Shown here piece after piece: positions 1 through 8,908 of a stretch of 64,000 bases of DNA. This DNA is from Betaproteobacteria bacterium (lineage in GTDB: Bacteria > Pseudomonadota > Gammaproteobacteria > Burkholderiales > Rhodocyclaceae), in contig JAHRYW010000009.1 in NCBI GenBank assembly GCA_020621865.1, forward strand, positions 105,772 to 169,771, written 5' to 3'. A program made the position numbers and the translations under genes. Below the pieces are notes generated by a model, which saw only the letters and a program-made list of their open reading frames with translations, searched no databases and had not been told where the DNA came from. How positions within the stretch are numbered: position 1 is the first letter of the stretch; every line of letters begins with the position of its first letter.

Positions 1-660
1 GGCCAGTTGCTTCTGGGCTGCCCGTGATGTCTTCAGCGCGGAAGCAAGTTGGTCTATGGCCCCGGCTACTTGTTTGAATTCGCGAAGGTCGAATGGTGGC
101 AGGCCGGCATTGGGTTCGCCGTGAGCCAAGCGTTGCAGGCCAGCTTCGAGCTCGCGCACGGGGGCCAGTGCGCGGTCGGCCGACCACCAAGCGACAAGGA
201 GCGTTGCTCCAGAAAAGAGCAGCAAGGTGATGCATAGGCGGACGGTATCGCCAAGGCGTTCTTCGATTTCCGAGCCGGGATTGGGGGCAATATACAAGGT
301 CTGCTGACCGAGTTTGACCTGTTTGACCGGGCTCGGCAGCGTGGTGATGCCAAGCATGTCGGTGTGCTGGACAAGTGTTGTGTCAGCGGGTGCCGGGCCG
401 TCGGGTTCCTCGACTGAAAGGCGCAAGTGGCGCAACTGGGCTGCATCGATCAGGGCACGCAGGCGTGACACAGCTTCTTCGGGGGCTTGTTGATGATCCA
501 GATTGCTGACATCGAGCAGGATTTTCGCCAGCCGCTCCGAGGCAGCAACCTCTGCGTTGATGTCGCTGTGCAGTGAGTAGAGGTTAACGAGCAGCGCCAT
601 CAGAAACAGCCCGGCAAGCAGGGCGCCAAGATAACCGACGAGACGTCTTCTAAGATCCAC
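1..660 (-). CDS. Sensor histidine kinase, N-terminal part (truncated by the window edge)
   Basis: About 220 residues are visible; the kinase core lies beyond base 1. The start is a GTG at 660 because an in-frame TAA lies just upstream, although no good ribosome-binding site is seen. An N-terminal membrane segment (residues about 8-26) is followed by about 110 periplasmic residues, a second membrane segment near residues 138-160 and a HAMP-like linker (ADRALAPVREL). The layout matches the kinase at 11391-12746, so the two are probably paralogues of the MoxY/UhpB type. It is divergent from the TonB receptor at 917 and may help regulate the PQQ genes; that role is inferred from position only. 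Confidence 0.7.
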   Translation of the reverse strand, partial: MDLRRRLVGYLGALLAGLFLMALLVNLYSLHSDINAEVAASERLAKILLDVSNLDHQQAPEEAVSRLRALIDAAQLRHLRLSVEEPDGPAPADTTLVQHTDMLGITTLPSPVKQVKLGQQTLYIAPNPGSEIEERLGDTVRLCITLLLFSGATLLVAWWSADRALAPVRELEAGLQRLAHGEPNAGLPPFDLREFKQVAGAIDQLASALKTSRAAQKQLA

Positions 661-793
661 GTGAGAGGGATTTGTAGTAAGTGAGAGAGCTTACCGAGCA
701 GTTTTTATACCCGGTTGCGAATCGATTCAATCGCGGCCGCCCAGTGCGCTGGTTGACGTGATCGTTGCCATCTTGCCCTCACGGGGGCTTGAA

Positions 794-809
794 TGGCCGA
801 TGGTCTGCA
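794..809 (+). promoter_or_regulatory. Weak candidate sigma-54 promoter ahead of the TonB receptor
   Basis: TGGCCGATGGTCTGCA has GG and GC elements ten bases apart, as in -24/-12 promoters, but departs from the TGGCAC-N5-TTGCA consensus at three positions. It lies 108 bases before the receptor start. The rest of 661-916 shows no other clear site. Confidence 0.25.
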
Positions 810-916
810 GCATTCTTCTGCGGATATCTGCACGGCGGGAAGATTTCCCGGGATTCCGGGCCGGGATTCCTGGAAAATTGGCGCACCTAATTATTCCCAA
901 GATTTTCGGAGACTAT

Positions 917-3274
917 ATGAAGTTGCATTTTGCTGCGGGGAGCGGGGCCTCGGGCTTCCGTCCGCGTTGGCTGGCGCTGGCGGTAATGGCGGCGTATCAA
1001 GGAGTGGGGGCGGAGCCGGCAACTTTGTTGCCGACGGTCGAGATCATCGGCACGACACCTCTGTATGGTATCGGTTTGCCGCTCGAAAAAGTGCCGGCCA
1101 ACGTGCAGACGGTCAAAGGCAAGGCTCTGGAAGAGCAGCGCAGTCTGACCATCGCAGATTTCATGGCGCAGAACATGACTGGCGTGAACGTCAATGAAAC
1201 CCAGAACAATCCGTTTCAGCCTAATGTGAATTTCCGCGGTTTTACCGCTTCACCCTTGCTCGGTACTCCGCAGGGCCTGTCCGTGTATCAGGATGGCGTG
1301 CGTATCAATGAGCCGTTTGGCGACGTAGTCAGTTGGGACCTGATTCCGATGAACGCGCTGGCCAACATGTCGCTGATGCCGGGTTCCAATCCGATGTTCG
1401 GCCTCAATACGCTGGGCGGCGCCATATCAATGCAGACCAAGCGCGGCTATACGCACCGTGGCGGCGCCGTGGAATTTTCCGGCGGCTCCTGGGGGCGTTA
1501 CAACGCCCAGGCCGAATATGGTGGTGTAGCGGCCAACGGCGTGGACTACTTTTTCGCCGGCAATTATTTCGACGAAAATGGTTGGCGCGATGCCTCGCCC
1601 TCCGAGGTGCGCCAGATGTTCGGTCAGCTGGGCTGGCGGAACGAGGCTACCGACCTCAGTCTGACTATGTCGCTGGCCGATAACAACTTGATCGGTAACG
1701 GGTTAGTGCAAAAGGAATTTCTGAGCGCACAGGGTTGGGATGCGATCAATACCAAGCCGGATCAGACGGCTAACAAGATGGCTTTCCTCAATTTCAATGG
1801 CAGCCACTGGTTCAATGATGCCACCATGCTCAGCGTCAATGCCTACTATCGCAATGCGCGTACCCGAACCCTGAATGGTGATGTCAACGATGACGTGGAT
1901 GATGCTGACTTCAATGCTGACTGCGCAAGTGCCGTGGACCCGGAGTCGGGTTGCGGCGGCGCGCTAAATCGCAGCAAGTCGAGACGCATCGGCTATGGCA
2001 TTACCGGACAGCTCAATTTCAATCAGGACTTGCTGGGGCACAAGAACCTGTTTATCACCGGTATTGGCTATGATCGCAGCCGGACCGATTTTGAACAGTC
2101 CACGGAGTTCGGCAACATCAACGCCAGTCGCGGTGTTGACGGTGCCGGTATTTTCAGCGATGAGGCCGAAGTTGGGCTGCGCGGTGTCAACCGGACCTGG
2201 AGCCTGTTTGCGACCGATACCTTTTCGTTCAACGATGTCTATCACCTGACCTTGTCGGGTCGCTTCAACCACACCCGGGTGGAGAACCGCGATCGGCTGA
2301 TCCCGGACGCCAGCAATCCCGAATCGCTGACTGGCAACCATAGTTTCAACCGCTTCAATCCTTCCATCGGCCTGGCGATTACGCCGACCAAAACGCTGTC
2401 GTTCTATGGCAGCTATAACGAAGGCAGCCGTGCGCCGACCGCCATTGAACTGGGCTGCGCCAATCCGGACCAGCCTTGCAAACTGCCCAATGCCATGGCT
2501 GGTGACCCGCCGCTCGATATGGTGGTCTCCAAGACCTTTGAGGGTGGTGTACGTGGCAAGATATTGAACGGAATTGGCTATAGCGCCAGCCTGTATCGAA
2601 CGGAGAACACCAACGACATTCAGTTCATTGCTGCCAATTCCAGCGGCGCGGGGTACTTCGACAACGTCGGTAAGACCCGTCGCCTTGGCTTTGATCTGGG
2701 GTTGAATGGCGAAATTGGCAAGTTCCGCTGGTATGCCGGCTACAGCTATGTCAAGGCTACTTACCAAAGCCGATTCGATCTGGTGTCGGAAGTTAACTCC
2801 TCCAGAGAGGTGATCGGCGTTGATCCCGATGGAGAGGACATTGAGGTAATTCACGTCGGCAAGGGCGACAGCATCCCTGGCATCCCGCGTCATCAGTTGA
2901 AGTTGCGCGGCGAGTGGGAGGCGCTCCCGCGGTGGACGATCGGTGCCAACGTCGTTGCCTTCTCCAGCCAGTATTCCCACGGCAATGAAAATAACGACCA
3001 TCAGGGTGAGGGGGCCAAGGTGCGCGGCTTTGCCGTCGTCAACCTGGATACCCGTTATAACTTCGGCAATACCGGTTGGCAGGTGTTTGCCAAGGTCAAT
3101 AACCTGTTTGACAAGAGGTATTACACCGGGGGAATGTTGGGTGAGACCTTCTTCACCGCTAACGGTGCCTTTATGGCGGGCAACGATGATTTCTCCGCGC
3201 TGGTGGCGCCGGGGGCTCCCCGTGCGGCATGGGTCGGTGTGCGCTACGAATTCGGCAAACCGGCCGGACGTTAA
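917..3274 (+). CDS. TonB-dependent outer-membrane receptor of the PQQ dehydrogenase locus
   Basis: This 785-residue protein has a signal peptide, an N-terminal plug domain (VPANVQTVKG, NFRGF, LSVYQDGVRINEPFGD) and a C-terminal beta-barrel ending in an aromatic-rich strand (RAAWVGVRYEFGKPAGR). The ATG at 917 follows GGAGACTAT; an open frame reaches further upstream without a better start. Such receptors bind metal chelates or cofactors and are energised by TonB/ExbBD. It lies beside a calcium-type and a lanthanide-type PQQ dehydrogenase, so a lanthanophore or metal-chelate receptor is an attractive guess. The ligand cannot be read from the sequence. Confidence 0.88.
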   Translation: MKLHFAAGSGASGFRPRWLALAVMAAYQGVGAEPATLLPTVEIIGTTPLYGIGLPLEKVPANVQTVKGKALEEQRSLTIADFMAQNMTGVNVNETQNNPFQPNVNFRGFTASPLLGTPQGLSVYQDGVRINEPFGDVVSWDLIPMNALANMSLMPGSNPMFGLNTLGGAISMQTKRGYTHRGGAVEFSGGSWGRYNAQAEYGGVAANGVDYFFAGNYFDENGWRDASPSEVRQMFGQLGWRNEATDLSLTMSLADNNLIGNGLVQKEFLSAQGWDAINTKPDQTANKMAFLNFNGSHWFNDATMLSVNAYYRNARTRTLNGDVNDDVDDADFNADCASAVDPESGCGGALNRSKSRRIGYGITGQLNFNQDLLGHKNLFITGIGYDRSRTDFEQSTEFGNINASRGVDGAGIFSDEAEVGLRGVNRTWSLFATDTFSFNDVYHLTLSGRFNHTRVENRDRLIPDASNPESLTGNHSFNRFNPSIGLAITPTKTLSFYGSYNEGSRAPTAIELGCANPDQPCKLPNAMAGDPPLDMVVSKTFEGGVRGKILNGIGYSASLYRTENTNDIQFIAANSSGAGYFDNVGKTRRLGFDLGLNGEIGKFRWYAGYSYVKATYQSRFDLVSEVNSSREVIGVDPDGEDIEVIHVGKGDSIPGIPRHQLKLRGEWEALPRWTIGANVVAFSSQYSHGNENNDHQGEGAKVRGFAVVNLDTRYNFGNTGWQVFAKVNNLFDKRYYTGGMLGETFFTANGAFMAGNDDFSALVAPGAPRAAWVGVRYEFGKPAGR

Positions 3275-3310
3275 GCTTATTGGAAACATTCCCTGGTTTC
3301 CTGTCTCCAG

Positions 3311-3337
3311 CGCCCTCTTCGGAGGGCGTTTTTTTGT
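3311..3337 (+). terminator. Rho-independent terminator after the TonB receptor
   Basis: A GCCCTC/GAGGGC stem with a TTCG loop is followed by seven T residues, 37 bases after the receptor stop. Confidence 0.9.
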
Positions 3338-3624
3338 CTTGGCTCCTGGGTTGGATGGCAGTGCTGCGGTAGTTGTCCATCTCCGGTGTCAGAAAAGAGG
3401 TGGCCGCGGGGCTATGCCCCGCCGTTTCCGGGGGGGGGGCTCCCGGAGTCCCTTTAAGGGGGCAATTTGCCCGATCCCATCGGGAAGAATTCCGCGTTTG
3501 TCGGGGTGTTGCTCCCGAGACCGAGTGGTGTAGCGTTCCTATACTGGCCTGACCTGTCGAGACGGATGGGGAGGCCCGGTGTTCGGGCACGTAGCGACAC
3601 CAATTCTTAGGAGACGAAAGAACA
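3338..3624 (+). promoter_or_regulatory. Leader and promoter region of the first PQQ dehydrogenase, with a G10 tract
   Basis: This gap holds no gene. It contains a run of ten G (3430-3439) and short inverted repeats (for example CCCGATcccATCGGG near 3470-3485). The ribosome-binding site TTAGGAGACG precedes the ATG at 3625. No convincing -35/-10 or sigma-54 sequence was found. Confidence 0.45.
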
Positions 3625-5496
3625 ATGCATTCAATCCGGTTCAATTCCCGTCAGACCATTATTGCCGCCCTGGTGGCAGCGACCTTCTGCGGCTCGGCTG
3701 TTGCCGCCGGGGCCAAGGTGTCCTGGGAAGACATCGTCAATGACGACAAGACGACTGGCGATGTGCTGACCTACGGTCTGGGCATGAAAGCCCAGCGCCA
3801 CAGCCCGCTGACCAAGCTCACCACGGCCAATGTGGCGAATCTGGTGCCGGCCTGGAGCTTCTCCTTCGGTGGCGAAAAGCAGCGCGGCCAGGAGGGGCAG
3901 GCGCTGGTTCATGATGGCGTGATCTACGCGACCAGTTCCTATTCGCGGATTTTTGCCATCGATGCCCGCACCGGCAAGCGTCTGTGGGAGTACCAGCATC
4001 GCCTGCCGGAGGATATCCGCCCGTGCTGCGACGTGGTCAATCGCGGTCCGGCCATTTATGGCGACAAGATCTATTTCGGCACGCTGGATGCCGGCATGGT
4101 CGCGCTGAACAAGGATACCGGCAAGGTCGTCTGGTCGAAGAAGTGGGGTGACCACAAGATCGGCTACACGATGACCGGCGCCCCGTTCATCGTCAAGGAT
4201 CAGAAGTCCGGCCGCGTGCTGCTGGTGCATGGTTCGTCGGGTGACGAGTTCGGCGTCGTCGGCTACCTGTTTGCCCGCGATCCGGAAACAGGAGAAGAAG
4301 TCTGGGCCCGGCCGATGGTTGAAGGTCACATGGGGCGCCTGAACGGCAAGGAGAGTACGCCGACCGGCGATGCCAAGGCGCCGAGCTGGCCGGATGGCCC
4401 GGACGGCAAGAAGGTTGATGCCTGGAACCATGGTGGCGGTGCGCCGTGGCAGACCGCCAGCTATGATGTCGACAGAAACATGGTCGTAATCGGTACCGGC
4501 AACCCGGCGCCGTGGAATACCTGGCACCGGACCAAGGAAGGCGATGATCCGCGCAACTGGGACAGCCTGTTCACCTCCGGTCAGGCCTATGTCGATGCCA
4601 GCACTGGCGAGTTGAAGGGTTTCTTCCAGCACACGCCGAACGATGCCTGGGACTTCTCCGGCAACAACTCGGTCGTCCTCTTCGAGTACAAGGATCCGAA
4701 GACCGGCAAACTGGTCAAGGCCTCCGCCCACGCCGACCGCAATGGCTTCTTCTTCGTGACCGACCGCGAGAAGCTGGCCTCCGGCGCCGGTTATCCGAAC
4801 AAGCCGACTTCGCTGATCGGTGCCTGGCCGTTCGTTGACGGCATCACCTGGGCCAAGAGCTGGAACCTGCAGACCGGCAAGCCGAATATCGTCGAAGGGC
4901 AGCATCCTCCGAAGCCGAAGGAAGGCGCCGACAAGGGTGAATCGATCTTCGTTTCGCCGCCTTTCCTAGGTGGTACCAACTGGATGCCGATGTCGTATAG
5001 CCCGGTGACCGAGCTGTTCTACATCCCAGCCAACCATTGGGCGATGGACTACTGGACCGAAAAGTTGACCTACAAGGCAGGTTCCGCCTACCTGGGCCAG
5101 GGCTTCCGCATCAAGAAGTTGTTCGATGACCACGTCGGCACGCTGCGCGCCATCGATCCGAAATCCGGCAAGATCGTCTGGGAGCACAAGGAGAAATTCC
5201 CGCTCTGGGCCGGTACGCTGACCACCGCCGGCGGCCTGTTGTTCACCGGCACTTCGGATGGTTACGTCAAGGCTTTCGATGCCAAGAACGGCAAGGAGCT
5301 GTGGAAGTTCCAGACTGGTTCGGGCGTTGTTTCGGTGCCGGTGACCTGGGAAATGGATGGCGAACAGTACGTCGGCATCCAGTCCGGTTACGGCGGTGCC
5401 GTGCCTTTGTGGGGTGGGGATATGGCCGATCTGACCAAGCAGGTGACCCAGGGGTCGTCGATGTGGGTCTTCAGGCTGCCGAAGATGGCTAAGTAG
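3625..5496 (+). CDS. PQQ-dependent alcohol dehydrogenase, calcium type (ExaA/PedE-like)
   Basis: This 623-residue periplasmic quinoprotein oxidises alcohols with PQQ and passes electrons to cytochrome c. It has a signal peptide (cleavage near AVAAG), repeated beta-propeller tryptophan motifs (TGKRLWEY, GKVVWSKK, GKELWKFQ), the vicinal disulfide Cys pair in RPCCDVVNRG, the metal-binding Glu in GDEFGVVG, Asn in GTGNPAPWN and the catalytic Asp in AWDFSG (Asp343). The residue two after that Asp is Ser, not the extra Asp of lanthanide enzymes, so calcium is expected. It begins a three-gene unit with a pentapeptide-repeat protein and a PedF-type cytochrome. Confidence 0.95.
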   Translation: MHSIRFNSRQTIIAALVAATFCGSAVAAGAKVSWEDIVNDDKTTGDVLTYGLGMKAQRHSPLTKLTTANVANLVPAWSFSFGGEKQRGQEGQALVHDGVIYATSSYSRIFAIDARTGKRLWEYQHRLPEDIRPCCDVVNRGPAIYGDKIYFGTLDAGMVALNKDTGKVVWSKKWGDHKIGYTMTGAPFIVKDQKSGRVLLVHGSSGDEFGVVGYLFARDPETGEEVWARPMVEGHMGRLNGKESTPTGDAKAPSWPDGPDGKKVDAWNHGGGAPWQTASYDVDRNMVVIGTGNPAPWNTWHRTKEGDDPRNWDSLFTSGQAYVDASTGELKGFFQHTPNDAWDFSGNNSVVLFEYKDPKTGKLVKASAHADRNGFFFVTDREKLASGAGYPNKPTSLIGAWPFVDGITWAKSWNLQTGKPNIVEGQHPPKPKEGADKGESIFVSPPFLGGTNWMPMSYSPVTELFYIPANHWAMDYWTEKLTYKAGSAYLGQGFRIKKLFDDHVGTLRAIDPKSGKIVWEHKEKFPLWAGTLTTAGGLLFTGTSDGYVKAFDAKNGKELWKFQTGSGVVSVPVTWEMDGEQYVGIQSGYGGAVPLWGGDMADLTKQVTQGSSMWVFRLPKMAK

Positions 5497-5506
5497 TCAG
5501 TCTCGT

Positions 5507-5532
5507 GGCGTGGCGACCACGGTTGCCACGCC
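5507..5532 (+). terminator. Hairpin after the first PQQ dehydrogenase, possible attenuator
   Basis: An 8-bp stem GGCGTGGC/GCCACGCC encloses ten bases and is followed by ATTTATT. The T stretch is weak, so it may lower rather than stop transcription into the next genes. Confidence 0.45.
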
Positions 5533-5546
5533 ATTTATTGCTGGAG

Positions 5547-6122
5547 ATGATGAGCTTGACGAGAAATTTCATTTTTGCCCTTTTTTTGCTGCCGACCGTA
5601 GCATTTGCTGCGGAACCGGGCGAACCGCTGGTCATCAACGGTTGCGGCATCTGGCCGCACGCCCGTTGCCCGGGAGCAGACCTGCGCCATGCCGACCTAC
5701 GCGGCAAAAACCTGGCCGGCGCGGACTTTACCGGCGCCAATCTGGCACGTGCCGATTTGCGCGACGCCAATTTGGCTGGGGCGATATTTGACGGTGCTGA
5801 CCTGACGGCGGTCCGCCTGAACAAGGCACAGGCGGCAACTGCAACTTTCCGGGGGGCCAAAATGATCGGCGCCGATCTGGAGTTTGCCCGGCTGTTCCGT
5901 GCCGACTTGACCGGGGCCGACTTGACGGCCGCCAATCTGGAGGCAGTGCGTGCCAATTTTTCCTGGTTCAAGGAAGCTCGCATGGTCAATGCCAATCTCC
6001 AGGAAACCAAATTCTTCACGGTGAATTTCAAGGGGGCAGATTTGACGGGCTCATTCCGCAAATACACCGTTTTCGCCGACAGCTTCTACGAAGGCTGTAC
6101 GGCATGCCCGAGCGACGAATGA
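5547..6122 (+). CDS. Exported pentapeptide-repeat protein
   Basis: About 191 residues. The signal peptide (LTRNFIFALFLLPTVAFA) is followed by roughly 20 A(D/N)Lxx pentapeptide repeats from about residue 40 to 175, which should fold as a right-handed beta-helix. Cys residues flank the repeats (NGCGIW, ARCPG, YEGCTACP). The ATG pair at 5547/5550 follows GGAG; a longer frame from 5505 runs through the upstream hairpin and is less likely. The gene lies between a PQQ dehydrogenase and its cytochrome and overlaps the latter by four bases, suggesting a periplasmic accessory role. No enzymatic function is apparent. Its signal peptide is largely made of a dispersed repeat (5564-5606). Confidence 0.85.
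   Translation: MMSLTRNFIFALFLLPTVAFAAEPGEPLVINGCGIWPHARCPGADLRHADLRGKNLAGADFTGANLARADLRDANLAGAIFDGADLTAVRLNKAQAATATFRGAKMIGADLEFARLFRADLTGADLTAANLEAVRANFSWFKEARMVNANLQETKFFTVNFKGADLTGSFRKYTVFADSFYEGCTACPSDE
5564..5606 (-). repeat. Dispersed repeat copy 1 (reverse), inside a signal-peptide region
   Basis: Read on the minus strand it begins AAATGCTACGGTCGGC and continues through an A7 tract, GGGCAAAA and GAAATTT. It is antisense to the pentapeptide gene, whose codons across it read FALFLLPTVAF. Confidence 0.85.
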
Positions 6123-6589
6123 GAAACATGCTGATGCGCAATCTGATCCTGGCGGCGCTGATTGCGGGAAAAGCCGCAATAGCCGACGAAGTTGCCAATC
6201 ACCCGGAGGTCGATTTTTCCAGCTTGCCCAGGCTTGGCTCAAACTGGCTGGCGACCAATCCATATCGCGGCAATACCGATGCGATCAGGGTCGGGCAACT
6301 TACTTATGGTCAGACTTGTGCGCGCTGCCACGGCGCGGATGCCAGCACCAACGCCGCGCCGGCGCCGGATCTGAGAAGACTCAATGCATTTTGCCGCCGT
6401 GTTGAAGATGCGGAATTGAAGGCCGCCTGCATGCGCGACAACGATGACTATTTTTCCAAGACCGTTCGCCAGGGGAAAACGATCGTTGGTGTGGTGCATA
6501 TGCCGGCCTGGGAACCGGTGTTGTCACAGGAGTTGATTTGGGCCGTGCAGAGCTTTATCGAATCCCGGGTTGAGGTGTCCAAGCGATGA
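6119..6589 (+). CDS. pedF: Cytochrome c-550, PedF family
   Basis: This 156-residue periplasmic mono-heme cytochrome has a signal peptide (MRNLILAALIAGKAAIA), a CARCHG heme attachment motif near residue 65 and a late Met in VGVVHMPAWEP as likely sixth ligand. The segment NPYRGNTDAIRVGQ before the heme is typical of PedF-type partners of PQQ alcohol dehydrogenases. The ATG at 6119 overlaps the previous stop (ATGA), suggesting translational coupling; ATGs at 6128 and 6134 are alternatives. It likely accepts electrons from the quinoprotein dehydrogenases. Confidence 0.88.
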   Translation: MRNMLMRNLILAALIAGKAAIADEVANHPEVDFSSLPRLGSNWLATNPYRGNTDAIRVGQLTYGQTCARCHGADASTNAAPAPDLRRLNAFCRRVEDAELKAACMRDNDDYFSKTVRQGKTIVGVVHMPAWEPVLSQELIWAVQSFIESRVEVSKR

Positions 6590-6610
6590 GCGTTTGCTGG
6601 CAAGGCCGGC

Positions 6611-6646
6611 AAAAAAAACGGCACGAACGCGCTAACGTTCGTGCCG
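6611..6646 (-). terminator. Rho-independent terminator of the lanthanide-type dehydrogenase
   Basis: Read leftward, an 11-bp stem CGGCACGAACG/CGTTCGTGCCG with a 6-base loop is followed by eight T residues. It lies about 57 bases past the stop at 6703. Confidence 0.92.
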
Positions 6647-6702
6647 CCCGACCTGCCAGACAACCCTATCATGTTGCCTGGTGGTCTCTTGCTAAAGCAA
6701 GA

Positions 6703-8490
6703 TTACTTGGCCTTGTGCAGCTTGAAGACCCAAACGGAACCGCCCTGTTCGAGGTAGTTCACGCGCTTGGCGACGTCGCCGCCCCACAGCGGAACAGCAC
6801 CGCCCCAGCCAGCCGCTACGGCAATCATCTGCTCGCCATCCTGTTCCCAGGTGACCGGAGGAGCAACGATGCCGGTACCGACGTTGAAGGACCAGAGTTC
6901 CTTGCCGGTCTTGGCGTCAACACCCTTCAGGAAGCCTTCCGGGGTACCGTAGAACACCAGGCCACCAGCGGTGGTCAGGACGCCGCCCCACAGCGGAGCG
7001 TAGTTCTTGTTTTCCCAGACGATCTTGCCGGTGGCCGGATCAACAGCGCGCATGGCGCCGATGTAGTCGTCATGCAGAGCCTTGATGGTGAAGCCGGCGC
7101 CCAGATAGGCAGCACCCTTCTTGTAGGAAACCGGTTCATTCCAGATGTCCATGCCCCATTCGTTGGACGGGACGTAGAACAGGTTGGTCTGCGGGCTGTA
7201 GGCCATCTGCATCTGGTTCTTGCCGCCGAGGAAGGACGGAGCGGCGAAGACGGAAGCACCCTTCTTGCCGTCAGCGCCGGCAGCCGGGTCACCCGGGTAG
7301 TTTTCCATGTTGTACATCGGACGGCCGGTGTTCAGGTCAAAGCCCTTGGCCCAGGAAATCTGCTTGACGAACGGGAAGGCGTTCAGCAGCTTGCCGTTGG
7401 TACGGTCATTGACGAAGAAGAAACCGTTACGGTCGGCCTTGCCGCCAGCCTTGACGATCTTGCCGGTCTTCGGATCCTTGAAATCGAAGGAAACGAATTC
7501 GTTGACGCCGTCAAAGTCCCAGCCATCGTGCGGGGTGCCTTGGAAGTGCCAAACGATCTTGCCGGTGTCGGCGTCGATAGCGACGGTGGAGCAGGAGAAC
7601 AGGTTGTCGCCCGGACGGTTGTGGCTGTTCCACGGAGCCGGGTTGCCGGTGCCGGCGAAGATCAGGTTGGTTTCCGGATCGTAGGTAGCGCCGTTCCAGG
7701 TGGCAGCGCCGCCGGTCTTCCACAGGTCACCGGTCCAGGTGGCGTTGGTGGTGCCGGAGATGCCGTTGTCCATCTTGTTGCCGGAAGCGTCAAACTTGTA
7801 GCCCATGTGACCTTCAACGGTCGGACGGGTCCACAGCAGCTTGCCGGTCATCGGATCGCGGGCGTCGATGCGGCCGACGACACCGAATTCACCACCGGAA
7901 ACGCCGGTGATCAGCTTGCCGTTGGCGATGATCGGAGCAGCGGAGGCAGAGTAGCCAGCGGCGTAGTCTTCCAGCTTTTCCTTCCAGACAACCTTGCCGG
8001 AGTCCTGGTCGAGAGCGACCAGTTGAGCATCCAGGGTTGCGAAGATGACCAGGTTGCCGTACAGGGCGGCACCGCGGTTGATCACGTCACAGCACGGCAT
8101 GATGCCGTCCGGCAGACGGTGCTCGTACTTCCACAGCTTCTTGCCGGTCTTGGCATCAACAGCGAACAGGCGGCTGTAGGAAGCGGTGACGAACATCTTG
8201 CCGTTGGCGATCACCGGCTGGGATTCTTGACCACGTTGCTTTTCGCCGCCGAAGGACATCGACCAGGCCGGAACCAGGTTTGCGACGGTCTTGGTATTGA
8301 TTTGGGTGGCCGGGCTGAAGCGCTGACCCTGGGTGCCGAGACCGAAGCTCACGACGTCGTTCGTGGTCTTGGCATCGTTCAGGATATCAGCCTTGGTGAC
8401 TTCCGCCATTGCCGGGCTGCCAACAAATGCCATGGCGGCCATAACTGCGACTGCGAGCGTGCTGCGCTTGAGCAGGGATTGTTTCTGCAT
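6703..8490 (-). CDS. PQQ-dependent alcohol dehydrogenase, lanthanide type (PedH/ExaF-like)
   Basis: This 595-residue periplasmic quinoprotein starts at the ATG at 8490 after GGAGACAATCC; an upstream extension lacks a signal peptide at its start. It has a signal peptide ending SPAMA, the vicinal Cys pair in [10 protein letters not shown], the metal Glu in GGEFGVVG, Asn in GTGNPAPWN and the catalytic Asp325 in GWDFDGVNE. Asp327, two residues later, is the extra ligand that marks lanthanide-dependent (XoxF/ExaF/PedH) enzymes. It is monocistronic with a strong terminator and a sigma-54 promoter at 8621-8636. It is convergent with the calcium-type unit, so the two may be switched by metal supply. 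Confidence 0.93.
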   Translation of the reverse strand: MQKQSLLKRSTLAVAVMAAMAFVGSPAMAEVTKADILNDAKTTNDVVSFGLGTQGQRFSPATQINTKTVANLVPAWSMSFGGEKQRGQESQPVIANGKMFVTASYSRLFAVDAKTGKKLWKYEHRLPDGIMPCCDVINRGAALYGNLVIFATLDAQLVALDQDSGKVVWKEKLEDYAAGYSASAAPIIANGKLITGVSGGEFGVVGRIDARDPMTGKLLWTRPTVEGHMGYKFDASGNKMDNGISGTTNATWTGDLWKTGGAATWNGATYDPETNLIFAGTGNPAPWNSHNRPGDNLFSCSTVAIDADTGKIVWHFQGTPHDGWDFDGVNEFVSFDFKDPKTGKIVKAGGKADRNGFFFVNDRTNGKLLNAFPFVKQISWAKGFDLNTGRPMYNMENYPGDPAAGADGKKGASVFAAPSFLGGKNQMQMAYSPQTNLFYVPSNEWGMDIWNEPVSYKKGAAYLGAGFTIKALHDDYIGAMRAVDPATGKIVWENKNYAPLWGGVLTTAGGLVFYGTPEGFLKGVDAKTGKELWSFNVGTGIVAPPVTWEQDGEQMIAVAAGWGGAVPLWGGDVAKRVNYLEQGGSVWVFKLHKAK

Positions 8491-8620
8491 GGATTGTCTC
8501 CTTGGTTTCCAATGGTTCCAACCCGCATGGCGTACTGACTTAGCGAACCTCGGGTTGGAATGACATGCCTGCGAGCCGCCTTCCATTCCCTGAATCGGCC
8601 CGCTGACAGGGTCTCCTTTC

Positions 8621-8636
8621 CGCAAGAGGTGTGCCA
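8621..8636 (-). promoter_or_regulatory. Sigma-54 (-24/-12) promoter of the lanthanide-type dehydrogenase
   Basis: The minus strand reads TGGCACACCTCTTGCG, an exact TGGCAC-N5-TTGC match with ten bases between GG and GC. The -12 element is about 131 bases before the ATG at 8490. The intergenic region 8491-8908 (418 bases) holds this site, the one at 8849 and no gene that I can support. Confidence 0.75.
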
Positions 8637-8848
8637 AGTCCTCCGATGGGCGCCGGTTTGGCGCGTTGGCGCTGGGGCGATCCTTCCTGTACGTGGCTTG
8701 GCGGGGTGTCGGCGCGTTTCCCTTGTGGCGGGAGGCTAACGCTCGTTTGTTTCAATTGTTACCAGTTGTTTCAAAGTTGCACACGCAATGCTGCTCGCTG
8801 TTGCTTCGTTTGTGCTCCGATTGCTCGGTGGAATGCGGTTTTCGCCTT

Positions 8849-8864
8849 TGGCACACGGATTGCA
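8849..8864 (+). promoter_or_regulatory. Sigma-54 (-24/-12) promoter of the SoxYZ-like/metallohydrolase operon
   Basis: TGGCACACGGATTGCA matches the full consensus TGGCAC-N5-TTGCA. It lies 45 bases before the ATG at 8909. It is divergent from the sigma-54 site at 8621-8636, so enhancer sites in between could serve both. Confidence 0.8.
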
Positions 8865-8908
8865 GTCTCCGTTGAAAACAACCCTGTGAAGGTTGTTCAG
8901 GAGACAAA

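Noticed and set aside
1964..3289. Long 441-codon open frame antisense to the TonB receptor
   Set aside because: It mirrors the receptor's codon structure, has no ribosome-binding site or recognisable domain, and the plus-strand frame is a clear receptor.
3590..3624. Sigma-54 promoter for the calcium-type dehydrogenase
   Set aside because: The nearest candidates in 3338-3624 have wrong GG-GC spacing (for example eleven bases near 3353-3370).
3768..3785. CCTACGGTCTGG in the first dehydrogenase gene as a repeat copy
   Set aside because: It has the ACGGTC core by chance; the flanks are ordinary conserved dehydrogenase codons.
6586..8538. 650-codon open frame opposite the lanthanide-type dehydrogenase
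   Set aside because: It is the antisense shadow of a GC-rich, strongly biased gene; the amino-acid pattern is low-complexity Val/Ala/Gly and matches no family.
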